From Streptacidiphilus neutrinimicus (GTDB taxonomy: Bacteria > Actinomycetota > Actinomycetes > Streptomycetales > Streptomycetaceae), in the NCBI RefSeq assembly GCF_000787815.1, contig NZ_BBPO01000028.1, positions 1-50,104 on the forward strand: a stretch of DNA of 50,104 nt, given 5' to 3'. Shown piece by piece: positions 26,407-36,600 of this stretch. The position numbers and the translations under genes were made by a program. A model generated the notes under the pieces. The model did not search any database, was not told where the DNA came from, and worked only from the letters and a program-made list of their open reading frames with translations. Numbering within the stretch: position 1 is the first letter of the stretch; each line of letters begins with the position of its first letter.

Positions 26407-27654
26407 ATGCAACAGACCGCCGAGGCGCACGGCAGCGCCAGTCCCTTCAAGCAGCCGAAGGCCGTCTTCGCCGTTGCCTTCGCCTGCGTCGTCTCCTTCA
26501 TGGGCATCGGGCTGGTCGACCCGATCCTCCCCGCGATCTCCAACCAGCTGCACGCCAGCCCCAGCCAGGTCACCCTGCTCTTCACCAGCTACCTGGTCGT
26601 CACCGCCGTGGCGATGCTGGTCACCGGCTGGGTCTCCAGTCGGATCGGCGCCAAGAAGACGCTGATCGTCGGGCTGGCGATCATCGTCGTCTTCGCCGCG
26701 CTGGCCGGCTCGTCCCACAGCATCGGGCAGATCGTCGGCTTCCGGGCCGGCTGGGGCGTCGGCAACGCCCTGTTCATCGCGACCTCGCTGGCGGTGATCA
26801 TCGCCAGCGCCAGCGGCGGCTTCGTCGGCGCGATCATCCTCTACGAGACCGCCCTCGGCCTCGGCATCGCCGTCGGCCCGCTGCTCGGCGGCCTCCTCGG
26901 CGAGGTCAGCTGGCGCGGCCCGTTCTACGGCGTCGCCGTGCTGATGGCGATAGCCCTGCTTGCCACCGTCACGCTGGTGCGCCCGATGCCGCTGCCGGAG
27001 CGGCGCACCGGCCTGCTCGAACCGCTCAAGGCCCTGCGCCACCGCGGCCTGCTGACCATCTCGCTGGCCGCGCTCTGCTACAACTGGGCCTTCTTCACCG
27101 TCCTCGGCTACGCCCCGTTCCCGATGCACCTCGGCGCGATCCAGCTCGGCTGGGTCTTCGCCGGCTGGGGAGTCCTCGTCGCGGTCTTCGCCGTCTTCGG
27201 CGCCCCGTGGGTCGAGCGCCGCCTCGGCACCGCGAGGACCCTCTACGCCAACCTGGCCCTGTTCGCGGTCATCGTCCTCGCCATCGGCATCTGGACCGAC
27301 CACCCGACCGTCCTGGTCATCGCCGTCATCGCGGCGGGCATCCCGATCGGCATCAACAACACTGTCACCACCCAGGCCGTCATGAGCGTCTCCCCGGTCG
27401 AGCGCCCGATCGCCTCGGCGGCCTACGGCTTCGTCCGCTTCATCGGCGGCGGCCTCGCGCCCTTCGCGGCGGGCAAGCTGGTCGAGCACTACAACGTGCA
27501 CGTGCCGTTCTACCTGGGCGCGGGCGTGCTCGTCGTCGGCATCGCGATCCTCTCGACCGCCCATGGCCTGCTCGACCGCGCCACGGCGGGCGAGCTGGAG
27601 GGCGAGTCCGACGGCGAGTACGGCCTGGAGCACCCGGCCGAGGTCGACGCGTAA
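26407..27654 (+). CDS. MFS transporter (drug:H+ antiporter type)
   Basis: The 415-residue protein has 12 predicted membrane segments, starting AVFAVAFACVVSFMGIGLVDPILPAI. The loop 2-3 motif region VTGWVSSRIGAKKTLIVG matches the major facilitator motif A, and the antiporter-type motif C is seen as LGLGIAVGPLLGGLLG, as in proton-driven exporters. The start at 26407 matches the onset of the first segment and the -10 box 6 bases upstream. The C-terminus is acidic (LEGESDGEYGLEH). The substrate is unknown. It stands next to the decayed MaoC/SCP2 locus and upstream of the peptidyl-tRNA hydrolase gene. Confidence 0.9.
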   Translation: MQQTAEAHGSASPFKQPKAVFAVAFACVVSFMGIGLVDPILPAISNQLHASPSQVTLLFTSYLVVTAVAMLVTGWVSSRIGAKKTLIVGLAIIVVFAALAGSSHSIGQIVGFRAGWGVGNALFIATSLAVIIASASGGFVGAIILYETALGLGIAVGPLLGGLLGEVSWRGPFYGVAVLMAIALLATVTLVRPMPLPERRTGLLEPLKALRHRGLLTISLAALCYNWAFFTVLGYAPFPMHLGAIQLGWVFAGWGVLVAVFAVFGAPWVERRLGTARTLYANLALFAVIVLAIGIWTDHPTVLVIAVIAAGIPIGINNTVTTQAVMSVSPVERPIASAAYGFVRFIGGGLAPFAAGKLVEHYNVHVPFYLGAGVLVVGIAILSTAHGLLDRATAGELEGESDGEYGLEHPAEVDA

Positions 27655-27700
27655 CGGGGCTCGCCGGACCGGCGGTTCGCCGGTCACCGATACTGGACCG

Positions 27701-28543
27701 GTGACCAGCGAACCCGCCCAGCCCTCGGCCGCCCAGCCTGCGAGCACCCAGCCCGCGACCGCCCAGCCCGCGAGCACCGGGCCCGCGTCGACCCGGCCCG
27801 CGTCGACCGAGCCCTCGGCAGCCCAGCCCGCGTCCACGCCGACGCCTTTCGCCGACCGCGCGGACGACCGCGACAGCGCACCGCAGTACGTACTGCCGCT
27901 GGTCATCCGCGTCGAGAAGGCCGACCCGCCGGGCCACACCGACGCGCTGGAGACCGCCGCGCGTGCCGTGCTGAGCTTCCTCAGCGACGAGCGCGTGACC
28001 GCGCCGGAAGGCGAGTGGGCGGCGGCCGTCGCCGCCTGGGAGGACGCCCGGATCCGCAAGGTCGTCCGTCGGGCCCGCGGCGCGGAGTGGCGCAAGGCGT
28101 CCGAGCTGCCGGGCCTGACGACGACCGGCAAGGCGGCGGAGGTGCGGGTCTTCCCGCCGATCCCGTTGGACGGGTGGCCGAAGGAGCTCTCCAAGCTCCA
28201 GGTCTCCGGCACCGAGCTGACCGACGACACCCCGCCCGCCCCGGCCGACCCGGTCACCCCCGTGCTGTGGCTCAACCCCGAGCTGGAGATGTCCACGGGC
28301 AAGTCCATGGCCCAGGTCGGCCACGCGGCGCAGCTGGCCTGGTGGGCGCTGGACGCCTCCGCCCGTGCGGCCTGGAAGGCGGACGGCTTCCCTCTCGCCG
28401 TCCGTCCGGCGGCGCCGGCCGCATGGGCCGAGCTGACGACCTCCGGCCTCCCGCTGGTCCGCGACGCGGGCTTCACCGAGATCGCCCCGGGCTCCTGCAC
28501 CGTCGTCGCCGACCACCCGGCGCTACGGCGCCAGCAGCGCTAG
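27701..28543 (+). CDS. Peptidyl-tRNA hydrolase, Pth2-like domain at the C-terminus
   Basis: The 280-residue product starts with a low-complexity head of about 48 residues made of Ala, Gln, Pro, Ser and Thr (AQPAST-like hexamers). A helical domain follows (YVLPLVIRVEKADPPGHTDAL onward), then at about residues 190-280 a Pth2-type domain: LWLNPELEMSTGKSMAQVGHAAQLAWWAL carries the conserved Lys, Gln and His cluster, and the end LVRDAGFTEIAPGSCTVVA matches the family's closing strand. Pth2 releases tRNA from peptidyl-tRNA. GTG 27701 follows GATACT by 6 bases. The usual bacterial Pth1 is unrelated, so this is an additional enzyme or a repurposed one. Confidence 0.8.
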   Translation: MTSEPAQPSAAQPASTQPATAQPASTGPASTRPASTEPSAAQPASTPTPFADRADDRDSAPQYVLPLVIRVEKADPPGHTDALETAARAVLSFLSDERVTAPEGEWAAAVAAWEDARIRKVVRRARGAEWRKASELPGLTTTGKAAEVRVFPPIPLDGWPKELSKLQVSGTELTDDTPPAPADPVTPVLWLNPELEMSTGKSMAQVGHAAQLAWWALDASARAAWKADGFPLAVRPAAPAAWAELTTSGLPLVRDAGFTEIAPGSCTVVADHPALRRQQR

Positions 28544-28564
28544 CGGCGCGTAGCGCCCCGGGTG

Positions 28565-28640
28565 GGCGAGGCTGTACGGATCTGCGGCTCCACGGCGCGT
28601 GGGCGCGACAAGCCACCCTCCCTCGGACAAGCCACCCTCC
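28565..28640. repeat. Dispersed intergenic repeat copy
   Basis: GAGGCTGTACGGATCTGCGG and the following GCTCCACGGCGCGTGGGCGC match the inverted copy at 12325-12350 and the complement of the 85-bp units. It then runs into ACAAGCCACCC as at 12400-12410, here itself doubled (GACAAGCCACCCTCCCTCG twice, near 28605 and 28626). It fills the gap between the convergent Pth2 and VOC genes. Confidence 0.7.
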
Positions 28641-28716
28641 CTCGCTTGAGGTCCCAGGCGAGCGGGGCCATCCGCACAGGGTGGGTACTGCTGCGACTTC
28701 TCGCGCGTCTGAACCG

Positions 28717-29139
28717 CTACCGCGGTTCGCCCGGGTAGGTGCCGAAGGACCAGCGGTTGCCCTCGGGGTCGCGGGCGGCGAAGTCGCGGGAGCCGTAGTC
28801 CGTCTCGTGGAGCTCGCTGGTGATCTCCGCGCCCGCCGCCTTCGCGCGGGCGTGGACCGCGTCGGGGTCGGCGGTGACGACGTACGCGCCGAACGAGCCT
28901 GGGCGCAGCGGCCAGGCGTCCGCGTCGGACTCCCGCGCGGAGCCGAGCATGATGCCGCCGCCCTCGGGCCAGGACAGCTGGGCGTGGTGGACCATGTCGC
29001 CCTCGCCGTAGACGACGGTCTCCTCGAAGCCGAAGGCGTCCACCAGGAAGCGGATCAGCGCACGGGCGTCCTCGGCCCGCAGCGTGGGCCAGACCTGGGG
29101 CGCGGGCGGGGCCTTCCGGACAGCGGGTTGGGTACTCAT
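28717..29139 (-). CDS. VOC (glyoxalase-like) family protein
   Basis: The 140-residue protein is a single vicinal-oxygen-chelate domain: VWPTLRAEDARALIRFLVDAFGFEE, then HAQLSWPEGGGIMLGS, then VHARAKAAGAEITSELHETDYGSRDFAARDPEGNRWSFGTY. The DPEGNRWSFG end is typical of the PhnB/YdfO-like subgroup. The His in HAQL and the late Glu/Asp positions would coordinate a metal if it is an enzyme. Many relatives bind drugs instead. Its ATG overlaps the upstream AraC stop by 4 bp (ATGA), with GAGGAG before it, so it is the second gene of that operon. Confidence 0.9.
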   Translation of the reverse strand: MSTQPAVRKAPPAPQVWPTLRAEDARALIRFLVDAFGFEETVVYGEGDMVHHAQLSWPEGGGIMLGSARESDADAWPLRPGSFGAYVVTADPDAVHARAKAAGAEITSELHETDYGSRDFAARDPEGNRWSFGTYPGEPR

Positions 29140-30074
29140 CGGAACTGCTCCTCGCTCTCTGACTGCGACGACTGAGCTGACTGCTGCCTCAACCCTCCGC
29201 CCGGCGGATGGTGACCGGCTTGGATGTTTCGGAACTCCTCCGCGAGCCACGCGGTCGGCGCGCACCCGGCCAGGGCGGTGAACTCGCGGTCCAGGTGGGA
29301 CTGATCGGCGTAGCCGTGGTCCGCGGCGAGGCCCGCAAGGTCCGGAGCGGTCGCGCGCTGCGCCAGCCGTCGTCGCGCGAGGTCGAAGCGGATCACCCGG
29401 GCCGCCGCCTTCGGCGTCAGGCCGACTTCGGCCACGAACCTGTTGCGCAGGTGCCGCTCGCTCCAGCCGACTTCCCCGGCCACCGCCGCTACCCGCGCGC
29501 GTCCGCCGGAGGCCCGAAGCAGACGCCACGCCTCAGCGACCTCGGCCGGCAGCCGTACGCCCCGCAGGTCCGCGTCCCGCAACCGGCCGAGCAGCCAGGC
29601 GTCCAGGACGGCGAACCTGCCCGGCCAGTCCACCGCCTGCCGCAGTCGCTCCTGCGCGTATCGCGCGCCCGCGCCGAGGACGTCCTCCGCGTGGACGTCG
29701 ATCCCGGCCAGACCGCCCGCCGGCAGGCCCAGCAGGGCGCGGGCCCCGAGCGGGCCGAGGGCCACCTGGACGCCCGACTGGCGGCCCGGCACCTCGATGA
29801 GCGCCGGGGCGGTGTGCAGGCCGCCGAGCAGGACGAGGTAGTCGCCGGGAGGATCCCGCAGATCGGGGTGCGCGGCGATGCTCAGCGGCTCGTCGAGGGT
29901 GAGGATCAGGGTCAGGTACGGGGACGGCAGGCCGCGGTGGCGTCTGCGCTCGACGCCGCGCTGGCGGTAGCCGGAGTACCAGGCGACCAGGCCGCGCAGC
30001 GGCGGCGCGGGCACGCCCCGCACCGCCTCGTCGAGCACGGCGGTCGCGTCCGCCACGCCTGCGTCCACCCTCAC
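29136..30074 (-). CDS. AraC-family transcriptional regulator
   Basis: The 312-residue protein has a C-terminal AraC/XylS DNA-binding domain with two helix-turn-helices: [37 protein letters not shown] and [34 protein letters not shown]. The N-terminal half ([34 protein letters not shown]) resembles the DUF6597-like sensory part in such actinobacterial regulators. GTG 30074 was chosen because AAGGA lies 9 bases upstream; the frame extends 22 codons further without support. The VOC gene follows with a 4-bp overlap, and the lactate monooxygenase gene starts divergently 101 bp away. Confidence 0.9.
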   Translation of the reverse strand: MRVDAGVADATAVLDEAVRGVPAPPLRGLVAWYSGYRQRGVERRRHRGLPSPYLTLILTLDEPLSIAAHPDLRDPPGDYLVLLGGLHTAPALIEVPGRQSGVQVALGPLGARALLGLPAGGLAGIDVHAEDVLGAGARYAQERLRQAVDWPGRFAVLDAWLLGRLRDADLRGVRLPAEVAEAWRLLRASGGRARVAAVAGEVGWSERHLRNRFVAEVGLTPKAAARVIRFDLARRRLAQRATAPDLAGLAADHGYADQSHLDREFTALAGCAPTAWLAEEFRNIQAGHHPPGGGLRQQSAQSSQSESEEQFR

Positions 30075-30175
30075 ATTCTCGCGTCCTTGCCCGGGCCCGT
30101 CACTCGGGGAGAGGCTGTCCGCGGCAAGCAGCGCAGGCAACGGCAGGCAACCGCACCAGGGAGGCGATCGGCGCG

Positions 30176-31348
30176 ATGACGCAGCAGTTCGGCGACTACC
30201 AGAACGAGATCTATTTCAACGGCCTCTTCGGGCGACTGCCCGCCCTGCCGATGGACTTCGCCGAACTCGCGCGCCGCGCCGAGGCCGCGCTGCCGCCGTC
30301 GGTCTGGTCCTACGTCGCGGGCGGGGCCGGCGACGAGCGGACCCAGGACGCGAACGTGGCCACGTTCGACGGCTGGGGCCTGGTCCCGCGCATGCTCGTC
30401 GGGGCGACGCAGCGGGACCTGGGCGTGGACCTGTTCGGCCTGCGCCTGCCCACGCCGCTGTTCATGGCGCCGGTCGGCGTGATCGGGCTCTGCGCCCAGG
30501 ACGGTCATGGCGACCTCGCCACCGCCCGCGCCGCCGCGCGCACCGGCGTGCCGATGGTCGCCTCGACGCTGACGGTCGACCCGATGGAGGAGGTCGCCAA
30601 GGAGTCCGGCGACACGCCCGGCTTCTTCCAGCTCTACACCCCCACCGACCGCGAGCTCGCCGCGAGCCTGGTGCGGCGCGCCGAGGCGGCCGGCTACGCC
30701 GGGATCGTGGTCACCCTCGACACCTGGGTGACCGGCTGGCGTCCACGCGACCTGTCGACCGGCAACTTCCCCCAGCTGCGCGGCCACTGCCTGGCCAACT
30801 ACTTCTCCGACCCGGTCTTCCGCTCCCTTCTGGCCAAGACCCCCGAGGAGGACCCGACCAGTGCCGTCCTCGCTTGGACCCAGATCTTCGGCAACCCGCT
30901 GACCTGGGACGACCTGGAGTGGCTGCGCTCGCTCACCCGGCTGCCGCTGATCCTCAAGGGCATCTCCCACCCCGACGACGCGCGCCGCGCCAAGGACGCG
31001 GGCGTCGACGGCCTGTACTGCTCCAACCACGGCGGCCGCCAGGCCAACGGCGGACTGCCCGCGCTCGACTGCCTGCCCGGCGTCGTCGAGGCGGCGGACG
31101 GCCTGCCCGTCCTGTTCGACTCCGGCGTTCGCTCCGGCGCGGACGCCGTCAAGGCGCTGGCCCTCGGCGCGACGGCGGTCGGCATCGGCCGCCCCTACGC
31201 GTACGGCCTGGCCCTGGGCGGAACGGAGGGCGTCGTCCACGTCCTGCGGACCCTCCTGGCCGAGGCCGACCTCATCATGGCCGTGGACGGCTACCCGACC
31301 CTGGCGGACCTGCGCGCCGAGGGCGCGCTGCGGCGGGTCGCGCAGTAG
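30176..31348 (+). CDS. Lactate 2-monooxygenase-type FMN alpha-hydroxy-acid oxidase
   Basis: The 390-residue enzyme belongs to the FMN-dependent alpha-hydroxy acid oxidising family. The FMN and catalytic residues are visible: [19 protein letters not shown], the KGI Lys in LILKGI, catalytic His285 and Arg288 in SNHGGRQ, and the phosphate loop DSGVRSGAD. The insert loop around [13 protein letters not shown] and [11 protein letters not shown] is typical of lactate 2-monooxygenase, which turns L-lactate into acetate and CO2, rather than glycolate oxidase. GGGAGG lies upstream of ATG 30176. An 11-bp inverted repeat follows 99 bp after the stop. Confidence 0.92.
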   Translation: MTQQFGDYQNEIYFNGLFGRLPALPMDFAELARRAEAALPPSVWSYVAGGAGDERTQDANVATFDGWGLVPRMLVGATQRDLGVDLFGLRLPTPLFMAPVGVIGLCAQDGHGDLATARAAARTGVPMVASTLTVDPMEEVAKESGDTPGFFQLYTPTDRELAASLVRRAEAAGYAGIVVTLDTWVTGWRPRDLSTGNFPQLRGHCLANYFSDPVFRSLLAKTPEEDPTSAVLAWTQIFGNPLTWDDLEWLRSLTRLPLILKGISHPDDARRAKDAGVDGLYCSNHGGRQANGGLPALDCLPGVVEAADGLPVLFDSGVRSGADAVKALALGATAVGIGRPYAYGLALGGTEGVVHVLRTLLAEADLIMAVDGYPTLADLRAEGALRRVAQ

Positions 31349-31447
31349 CTCGCGAGCTAGGGAATCCTGGACCGCGTAAGCGCGTTGACCCGATGCGGTG
31401 TGTGTCCGTCGTCACGGGGGTGGATGACGGCCGCGACCGTCCGCGCT

Positions 31448-31489
31448 GACGGCATGTCACCCACCGCCCGCGGTAACGGACATGCCGTC
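31448..31489. terminator. Stem-loop after the lactate monooxygenase gene
   Basis: GACGGCATGTC (31448-31458) pairs perfectly with GACATGCCGTC (31479-31489) around a 20-base loop, between convergent genes. The rest of 31349-31598 shows nothing else. Confidence 0.55.
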
Positions 31490-31598
31490 GGCGCGCGCCG
31501 CGCACTACGGGCGCGGCAGCACGATCACAGCGATTTCCGCGACGGTCACAGGCAGGTGACACGGCATCAATCCGCGTGCACTCCTCGGTGACACGGAC

Positions 31599-32492
31599 TC
31601 AGAACCAGGCGTAGCCCGGGAGCGTGTGCAGGCCGATGGCCGCGCCGAGGGCGCGGGTGAGGTGGTCGGTGCCCAGTTCCTCGCGGGTGCCCACGAGGGT
31701 GGCCTCCGGGCGGTGCGCGGCGCGCGCCTGGGCCAGGCGCTCGCGTCCGTCGGCGATTCCGTGCTCGATGGCGAGCTCCGCCCCCGCCGGGAGGTCGCCC
31801 GGCTCGAACTCCCCCGGCCTGACGCCGATCCCGACGGCGGCAAGCCGCTCGCGCAGCACGGCCTCCAAGGGCAGCACGGGGCAGAAGCCGAGCAGGAAGT
31901 CGAGCACGGCGAAGAACTCGATCGTGTCGAGGGCTTCGTCGCGCCAGACCGGCCAGGTGGGCTCGGGGGCGGCGGGAGGCGCGGTCCGACCGAGGTGGTC
32001 GCTCAGGGCTTTCAGCCCGAAGCCGCCGCGGAAGGCGGCGAAGGCCGTCTCCGTCCCCGCCTCCACCGGGGCGGTCCGGCCGGTCACCCCCACCAGCGAG
32101 GTGTCGGCGCGCAGGACCTCGGCGATCCCGTCGGGCACGCGGCCCTGCCAGCCCGGTGCGGCGATCAGGTGGTGTCCCCCCTGGCCTGAGGTGGTGCGGG
32201 AGCCGACGAAGCCCACGTAGCTGGTGTCGAGGTCGTGCACGGCGAGGACGTAGGCGCGCTCGCTGCTCGGCACGGTCAGCACCCAGGGCTCGGCGCGCAG
32301 GTCCAGCCACGCCCACGCCGACGGCGGCCCCTCCGGCCCGGCGGGCGCCTTCTCGAACTGGAACGCCCCGAACGGCGCTCCTCCCTCGACGACCTGGTCG
32401 TAGAGCACGTGGTAGTTCTGCAGCAGGGCATAGCCCCAGATCCAGCCCTCCGCGGCGGTCCGGCGGATCTCCTCGACGGGCGGGAATGCCAT
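31599..32492 (-). CDS. DUF1254-domain protein
   Basis: The 297-residue protein shows the DUF1254 pattern: an N-terminal helix and GYALLQNYHVLYDQV, then AWAWLDLRAEPWVLTVPSSERAYVLAVHDLDTSYVGFVGSRTTSGQGGHHLIAAPGWQG. Larger relatives carry an additional DUF1214 domain (about 450 residues in all). This one ends soon after the helical middle, at GLHTLPGYAWF, so it is a short form. Function is unknown. ATG 32492 follows GAGGAGAGG and was chosen over an open extension upstream. No signal peptide is visible although many relatives are exported. Confidence 0.82.
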   Translation of the reverse strand: MAFPPVEEIRRTAAEGWIWGYALLQNYHVLYDQVVEGGAPFGAFQFEKAPAGPEGPPSAWAWLDLRAEPWVLTVPSSERAYVLAVHDLDTSYVGFVGSRTTSGQGGHHLIAAPGWQGRVPDGIAEVLRADTSLVGVTGRTAPVEAGTETAFAAFRGGFGLKALSDHLGRTAPPAAPEPTWPVWRDEALDTIEFFAVLDFLLGFCPVLPLEAVLRERLAAVGIGVRPGEFEPGDLPAGAELAIEHGIADGRERLAQARAAHRPEATLVGTREELGTDHLTRALGAAIGLHTLPGYAWF

Positions 32493-33069
32493 GGCGCCCC
32501 TCTCCTCACGGCAGGCCGTGACGGCGTCGGCCCGTCCTCCGAGAGTGCGCCACCGGACGGCCCGACGCCAGCCGAAGGAGACCACCGGAGTTTCCCCCAC
32601 GCGGCCGCCGGACCTCACCACACGCCGGAGCGCGCGGGCCCTCCTTCCCTGCCGTCACACGGCCGCGCCCCTGGGCGGCGCGGGCACGAAGACGCGGGCA
32701 CGAAGAGCGGGGCTTGGTCCTCGTCCGCGGTGCGGCGATCGGCCTCGATCCGTCGGCGACCCCGGCTCGCGGGCGCCTGGCCGGTGTGGGCGGGTGGCCT
32801 GGCGGGTGGCTGAGAGCCGCGCGCCGGTCGCCCGGCTGGAGCGTCAGCAGCGCCGCCGCGGCGGGCGTCGCCCGCCCGGCCTGCCAGTGCCCTGACGAAG
32901 CGGTGCCCTCCCGGCCCCGGCGGGCCGCGACTCGAGGCGCTGCGGCGTCACCACGGCCGCAGGCCAGGCGGTCGGCACCGGCAGCAGGCACCGGCAGCAG
33001 GCAGCCGACGAGGCGGACCTGAGCGAGCGGCTCGGGTCGCCCCGCCGGGCCCAGCCGGGGCGATGCGCG
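32493..33069. other. Gap without a gene
   Basis: The 577 bp between the DUF1254 start and the fahA stop hold no recognisable coding region. Two small tandem duplications are present: a 14-bp unit CGCGGGCACGAAGA at 32679-32706, and a 13-bp unit GCACCGGCAGCAG at 32975-33000. Open frames translate to Arg/Pro/Ala-rich nonsense. Confidence 0.5.
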
Positions 33070-34287
<1,218 letters not shown>

Positions 34288-34349
34288 AGATGCTCCATCA
34301 ACGTCGTTCGCTCAGTGCCGGGAGACCGGCTGGAGGCAGTCGGGCAGGC

Positions 34350-35270
34350 TCAGGCCGGCGGCAGCAGGCCGAGATCGGTCAAATCCTCCAGCGGCTCCAG
34401 CACGCTGCAGGTCCCGTACGCGGTGAACGCCCTTCGCGCACGCTCGACCTGATCGTCCGTCAGGTCGGCGGCCACCGCCGCGAGCCCCTCCGCGCCGTGG
34501 TCGGCGAGGACCTCGGCGACGGCGACGGCGTCCGCCCCCTGCACGGCGAAGTGCGTCGCCAGCAGGATGTTGAGGAAGCCGTGGTGGGTGAAGCCGGTGG
34601 CCGGGTCCACGTGACGGACGGCGTGGTGCAGGCCGGCCGTGCACTTGAACGCCAACTCCCGGCCCGCGCAGGCCGTGATGAACGCGGCCAGCTCCTCCGC
34701 GCTCGGAAAGGCCTGCGGTTCGAGACCGCCGGTGCGGTACTTGGCGCGGTACGGCGAGGCGGCGACCACGTCGAGGGCCAGCTCCATCGCGCCCCGGTCG
34801 CGCTTGTCGGCCTTGCCCCCGGAACCCGCGTGAGCCGGATCACGACGCAACTCGACCGCACCGAAGACGTGTTGGCCCGGCAGCTCGCGGTCGAGCGCCG
34901 CACAGCCGCGCGCGGCCGCCTCCGCCACCGAGCCGTCGCCGTCCGGGCCGAGCTCGACGCCGACCAGGCGCAGGCCCGGCCACTTGACCGTCTCCTCGAT
35001 CGCCGCAGCCAGCCCGGCCGGGCCGCCGCGTACCACGAGCGTGACGTCGAGCGGCAGTCCCGCGCCGCCGGTCTCCTCCGCGGCCGCGCCGACCTCGGCG
35101 ATCCGGTCGGCGCCGACCAGGAACGGCCCGACCAGCGGCGCGTACCAGGCGCTGCGGTGGTTGCGGTGCCCGGGCACGGCCTCGGCCACCGGCGCGTCGC
35201 CCGGAGGGAACAGCGCGGCGTCGTCGCACAGCCCCGCGAAGAGCGGCGGGACGAGATGGGCGGGCCTCAC
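34350..35270 (-). CDS. Conserved-looking protein of unknown function inside the homogentisate operon
   Basis: I cannot assign a family name. The 306-residue product looks like an alternating beta-alpha (TIM-barrel-like) protein: LPLDVTLVVRG, LRLVGVELGPDG, HVFGAVEL, then AKYRTGGLEPQAFPSAEELAAFI, ELAFKCTAGLHHAVRHVDPATG and THHGFLNILLATH. Candidate active-site residues are Lys in AKYRTGG, Lys and Cys in FKCTAG, and the His pair of GLHH. Its GTG overlaps the hmgA stop by 4 bp and fahA follows, so it should serve the same pathway. The maleylacetoacetate isomerase step has no other candidate here. This gene could supply it, but that is inference only. Confidence 0.85.
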   Translation of the reverse strand: MRPAHLVPPLFAGLCDDAALFPPGDAPVAEAVPGHRNHRSAWYAPLVGPFLVGADRIAEVGAAAEETGGAGLPLDVTLVVRGGPAGLAAAIEETVKWPGLRLVGVELGPDGDGSVAEAAARGCAALDRELPGQHVFGAVELRRDPAHAGSGGKADKRDRGAMELALDVVAASPYRAKYRTGGLEPQAFPSAEELAAFITACAGRELAFKCTAGLHHAVRHVDPATGFTHHGFLNILLATHFAVQGADAVAVAEVLADHGAEGLAAVAADLTDDQVERARRAFTAYGTCSVLEPLEDLTDLGLLPPA

Positions 35271-36532
35271 TCCTGCCCCTCCCCCGCGGTCCGGGGGCCG
35301 TCCTGGTCCGCGGCGTCGGCCTGCTCGGCGGTCTCGACCGGTCCCCGGCCGCTCCAGGTCCACGCGTAGCGGCCGTCGTCGGTGGCGCGGGCGCCCTCGG
35401 CGAGCTCCAGCGGGCGGAAGGTGTCGACCATGACCGCGAGCTCGTCGAAGAACTCCACGCCGATGCTGCGCTCGTACGCGCCCGGCTGCGGGCCGTGGGT
35501 GTGGCCGCCGGGGTGCAGCGAGACGCTGCCCTGGCCGATGCCGGAGCCCTTGCGGGCCTCGTAGTTGCCGCCGCAGTAGAACATGACCTCGTCGCTGTCG
35601 ACGTTGGCGTGGTAGTACGGCACCGGGATCGAGAGCGGGTGGTAGTCCACCTTGCGCGGCACGAAGTTGCAGATGACGAAGTTGTTGCCCTCGAACACCT
35701 GGTGCGCCGGCGGCGGCTGGTGGATCCGGCCGGTGATCGGCTCGTAGTTCTCGATGTTGAAGGCGTAGGGGTAGAGGCAGCCGTCCCAGCCCACGACGTC
35801 GAAGGGGTGGGTGGGCATCACCATGACGGTGCCGCCGACCGAGCCGCCAACGCGGTGCTTGACGTAGACCTCGACGTCCCCGTCCTCCTCGACGACCAGC
35901 GGGCCGACGGGGCCGCGCAGGTCGCGCTCGCAGAAGGGCGCGTGCTCCAGCAGCTGGCCGAACTTGGACAGGTAGCGCTTGGCCGGCGTGATGTGGCTGT
36001 TCGCCTCGATGGCGTACAGCCGCAGCGGCGCGTCCCCGGTGGGCAGCCAGCGGTGCGTGGTGGCGCGCGGGATGACGACGTAGTCGCCCTGGTGGACCTC
36101 GATGACGCCGAAGACCGTCTCGACGACGCCCGTGCCGGACTCGACGTAGACGCACTCGTCCCCTATCCCGTTGCGGTAGAGGGGAGACGGCAGCCCGGCG
36201 GCGACGTAGGCGATGCGCACGTCCGCGTTGGCCAGCACCACGCGCCGGTCGCGGACCGGGTCGGCCTGCCGCCACGACGCCCCCGGGAAGAGCTCGTGCA
36301 GCTTGAAGTGGAACGGCTTCAGAGGGTGGTTCGGCTCCGGCTTGCCGTCGTCGGTCCGCCACACCCGGCTGTCCACCATGGCCGACGGGATGGCGCGGTG
36401 GTAGAGCAGCGAGGAGTCGGAGGAGAAGCCCTCCTCCCCCATCAGCTCCTCGTAGAACAGGGAACCGTCGGCCGCACGGTGCTGCGTGTGCCGCTTCGGC
36501 GGGACCGAGCCCACGCTGCGGTAGTAGGCCAC
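35267..36532 (-). CDS. hmgA: Homogentisate 1,2-dioxygenase
   Basis: The 421-residue Fe(II) dioxygenase opens the ring of homogentisate to maleylacetoacetate. Cupin signatures include IGDECVYVESGTGVVETVFG and the iron-binding region PYYHANVDSDEVMFYCGGNY with HPGGHTHGPQPGAYERSIG, containing the His and Glu ligands. VIPRATTHRWLP and FEGNNFVICNFVPRKVDYHP are also family-typical. The GTG start has GAAGG and GGGAGG upstream. It is the first gene of a three-gene leftward operon and is divergent from an Lrp/AsnC regulator. The acidic tail (AEQADAADQDGPRTAGEGQE) is an addition. Confidence 0.96.
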   Translation of the reverse strand: MAYYRSVGSVPPKRHTQHRAADGSLFYEELMGEEGFSSDSSLLYHRAIPSAMVDSRVWRTDDGKPEPNHPLKPFHFKLHELFPGASWRQADPVRDRRVVLANADVRIAYVAAGLPSPLYRNGIGDECVYVESGTGVVETVFGVIEVHQGDYVVIPRATTHRWLPTGDAPLRLYAIEANSHITPAKRYLSKFGQLLEHAPFCERDLRGPVGPLVVEEDGDVEVYVKHRVGGSVGGTVMVMPTHPFDVVGWDGCLYPYAFNIENYEPITGRIHQPPPAHQVFEGNNFVICNFVPRKVDYHPLSIPVPYYHANVDSDEVMFYCGGNYEARKGSGIGQGSVSLHPGGHTHGPQPGAYERSIGVEFFDELAVMVDTFRPLELAEGARATDDGRYAWTWSGRGPVETAEQADAADQDGPRTAGEGQE

Positions 36533-36600
36533 CTTCGTCGCCTCCCGGGCTGCTGTGCCCTCGGCACCCGGCCGGTCGGCCCGATGCCCTGACAGGACCA

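Noticed and set aside
32506-32991. 161-codon minus-strand ORF in the gap before fahA
   Set aside because: Arg/Ala/Pro-rich translation without domains, crossing two short tandem duplications; no ribosome-binding site.
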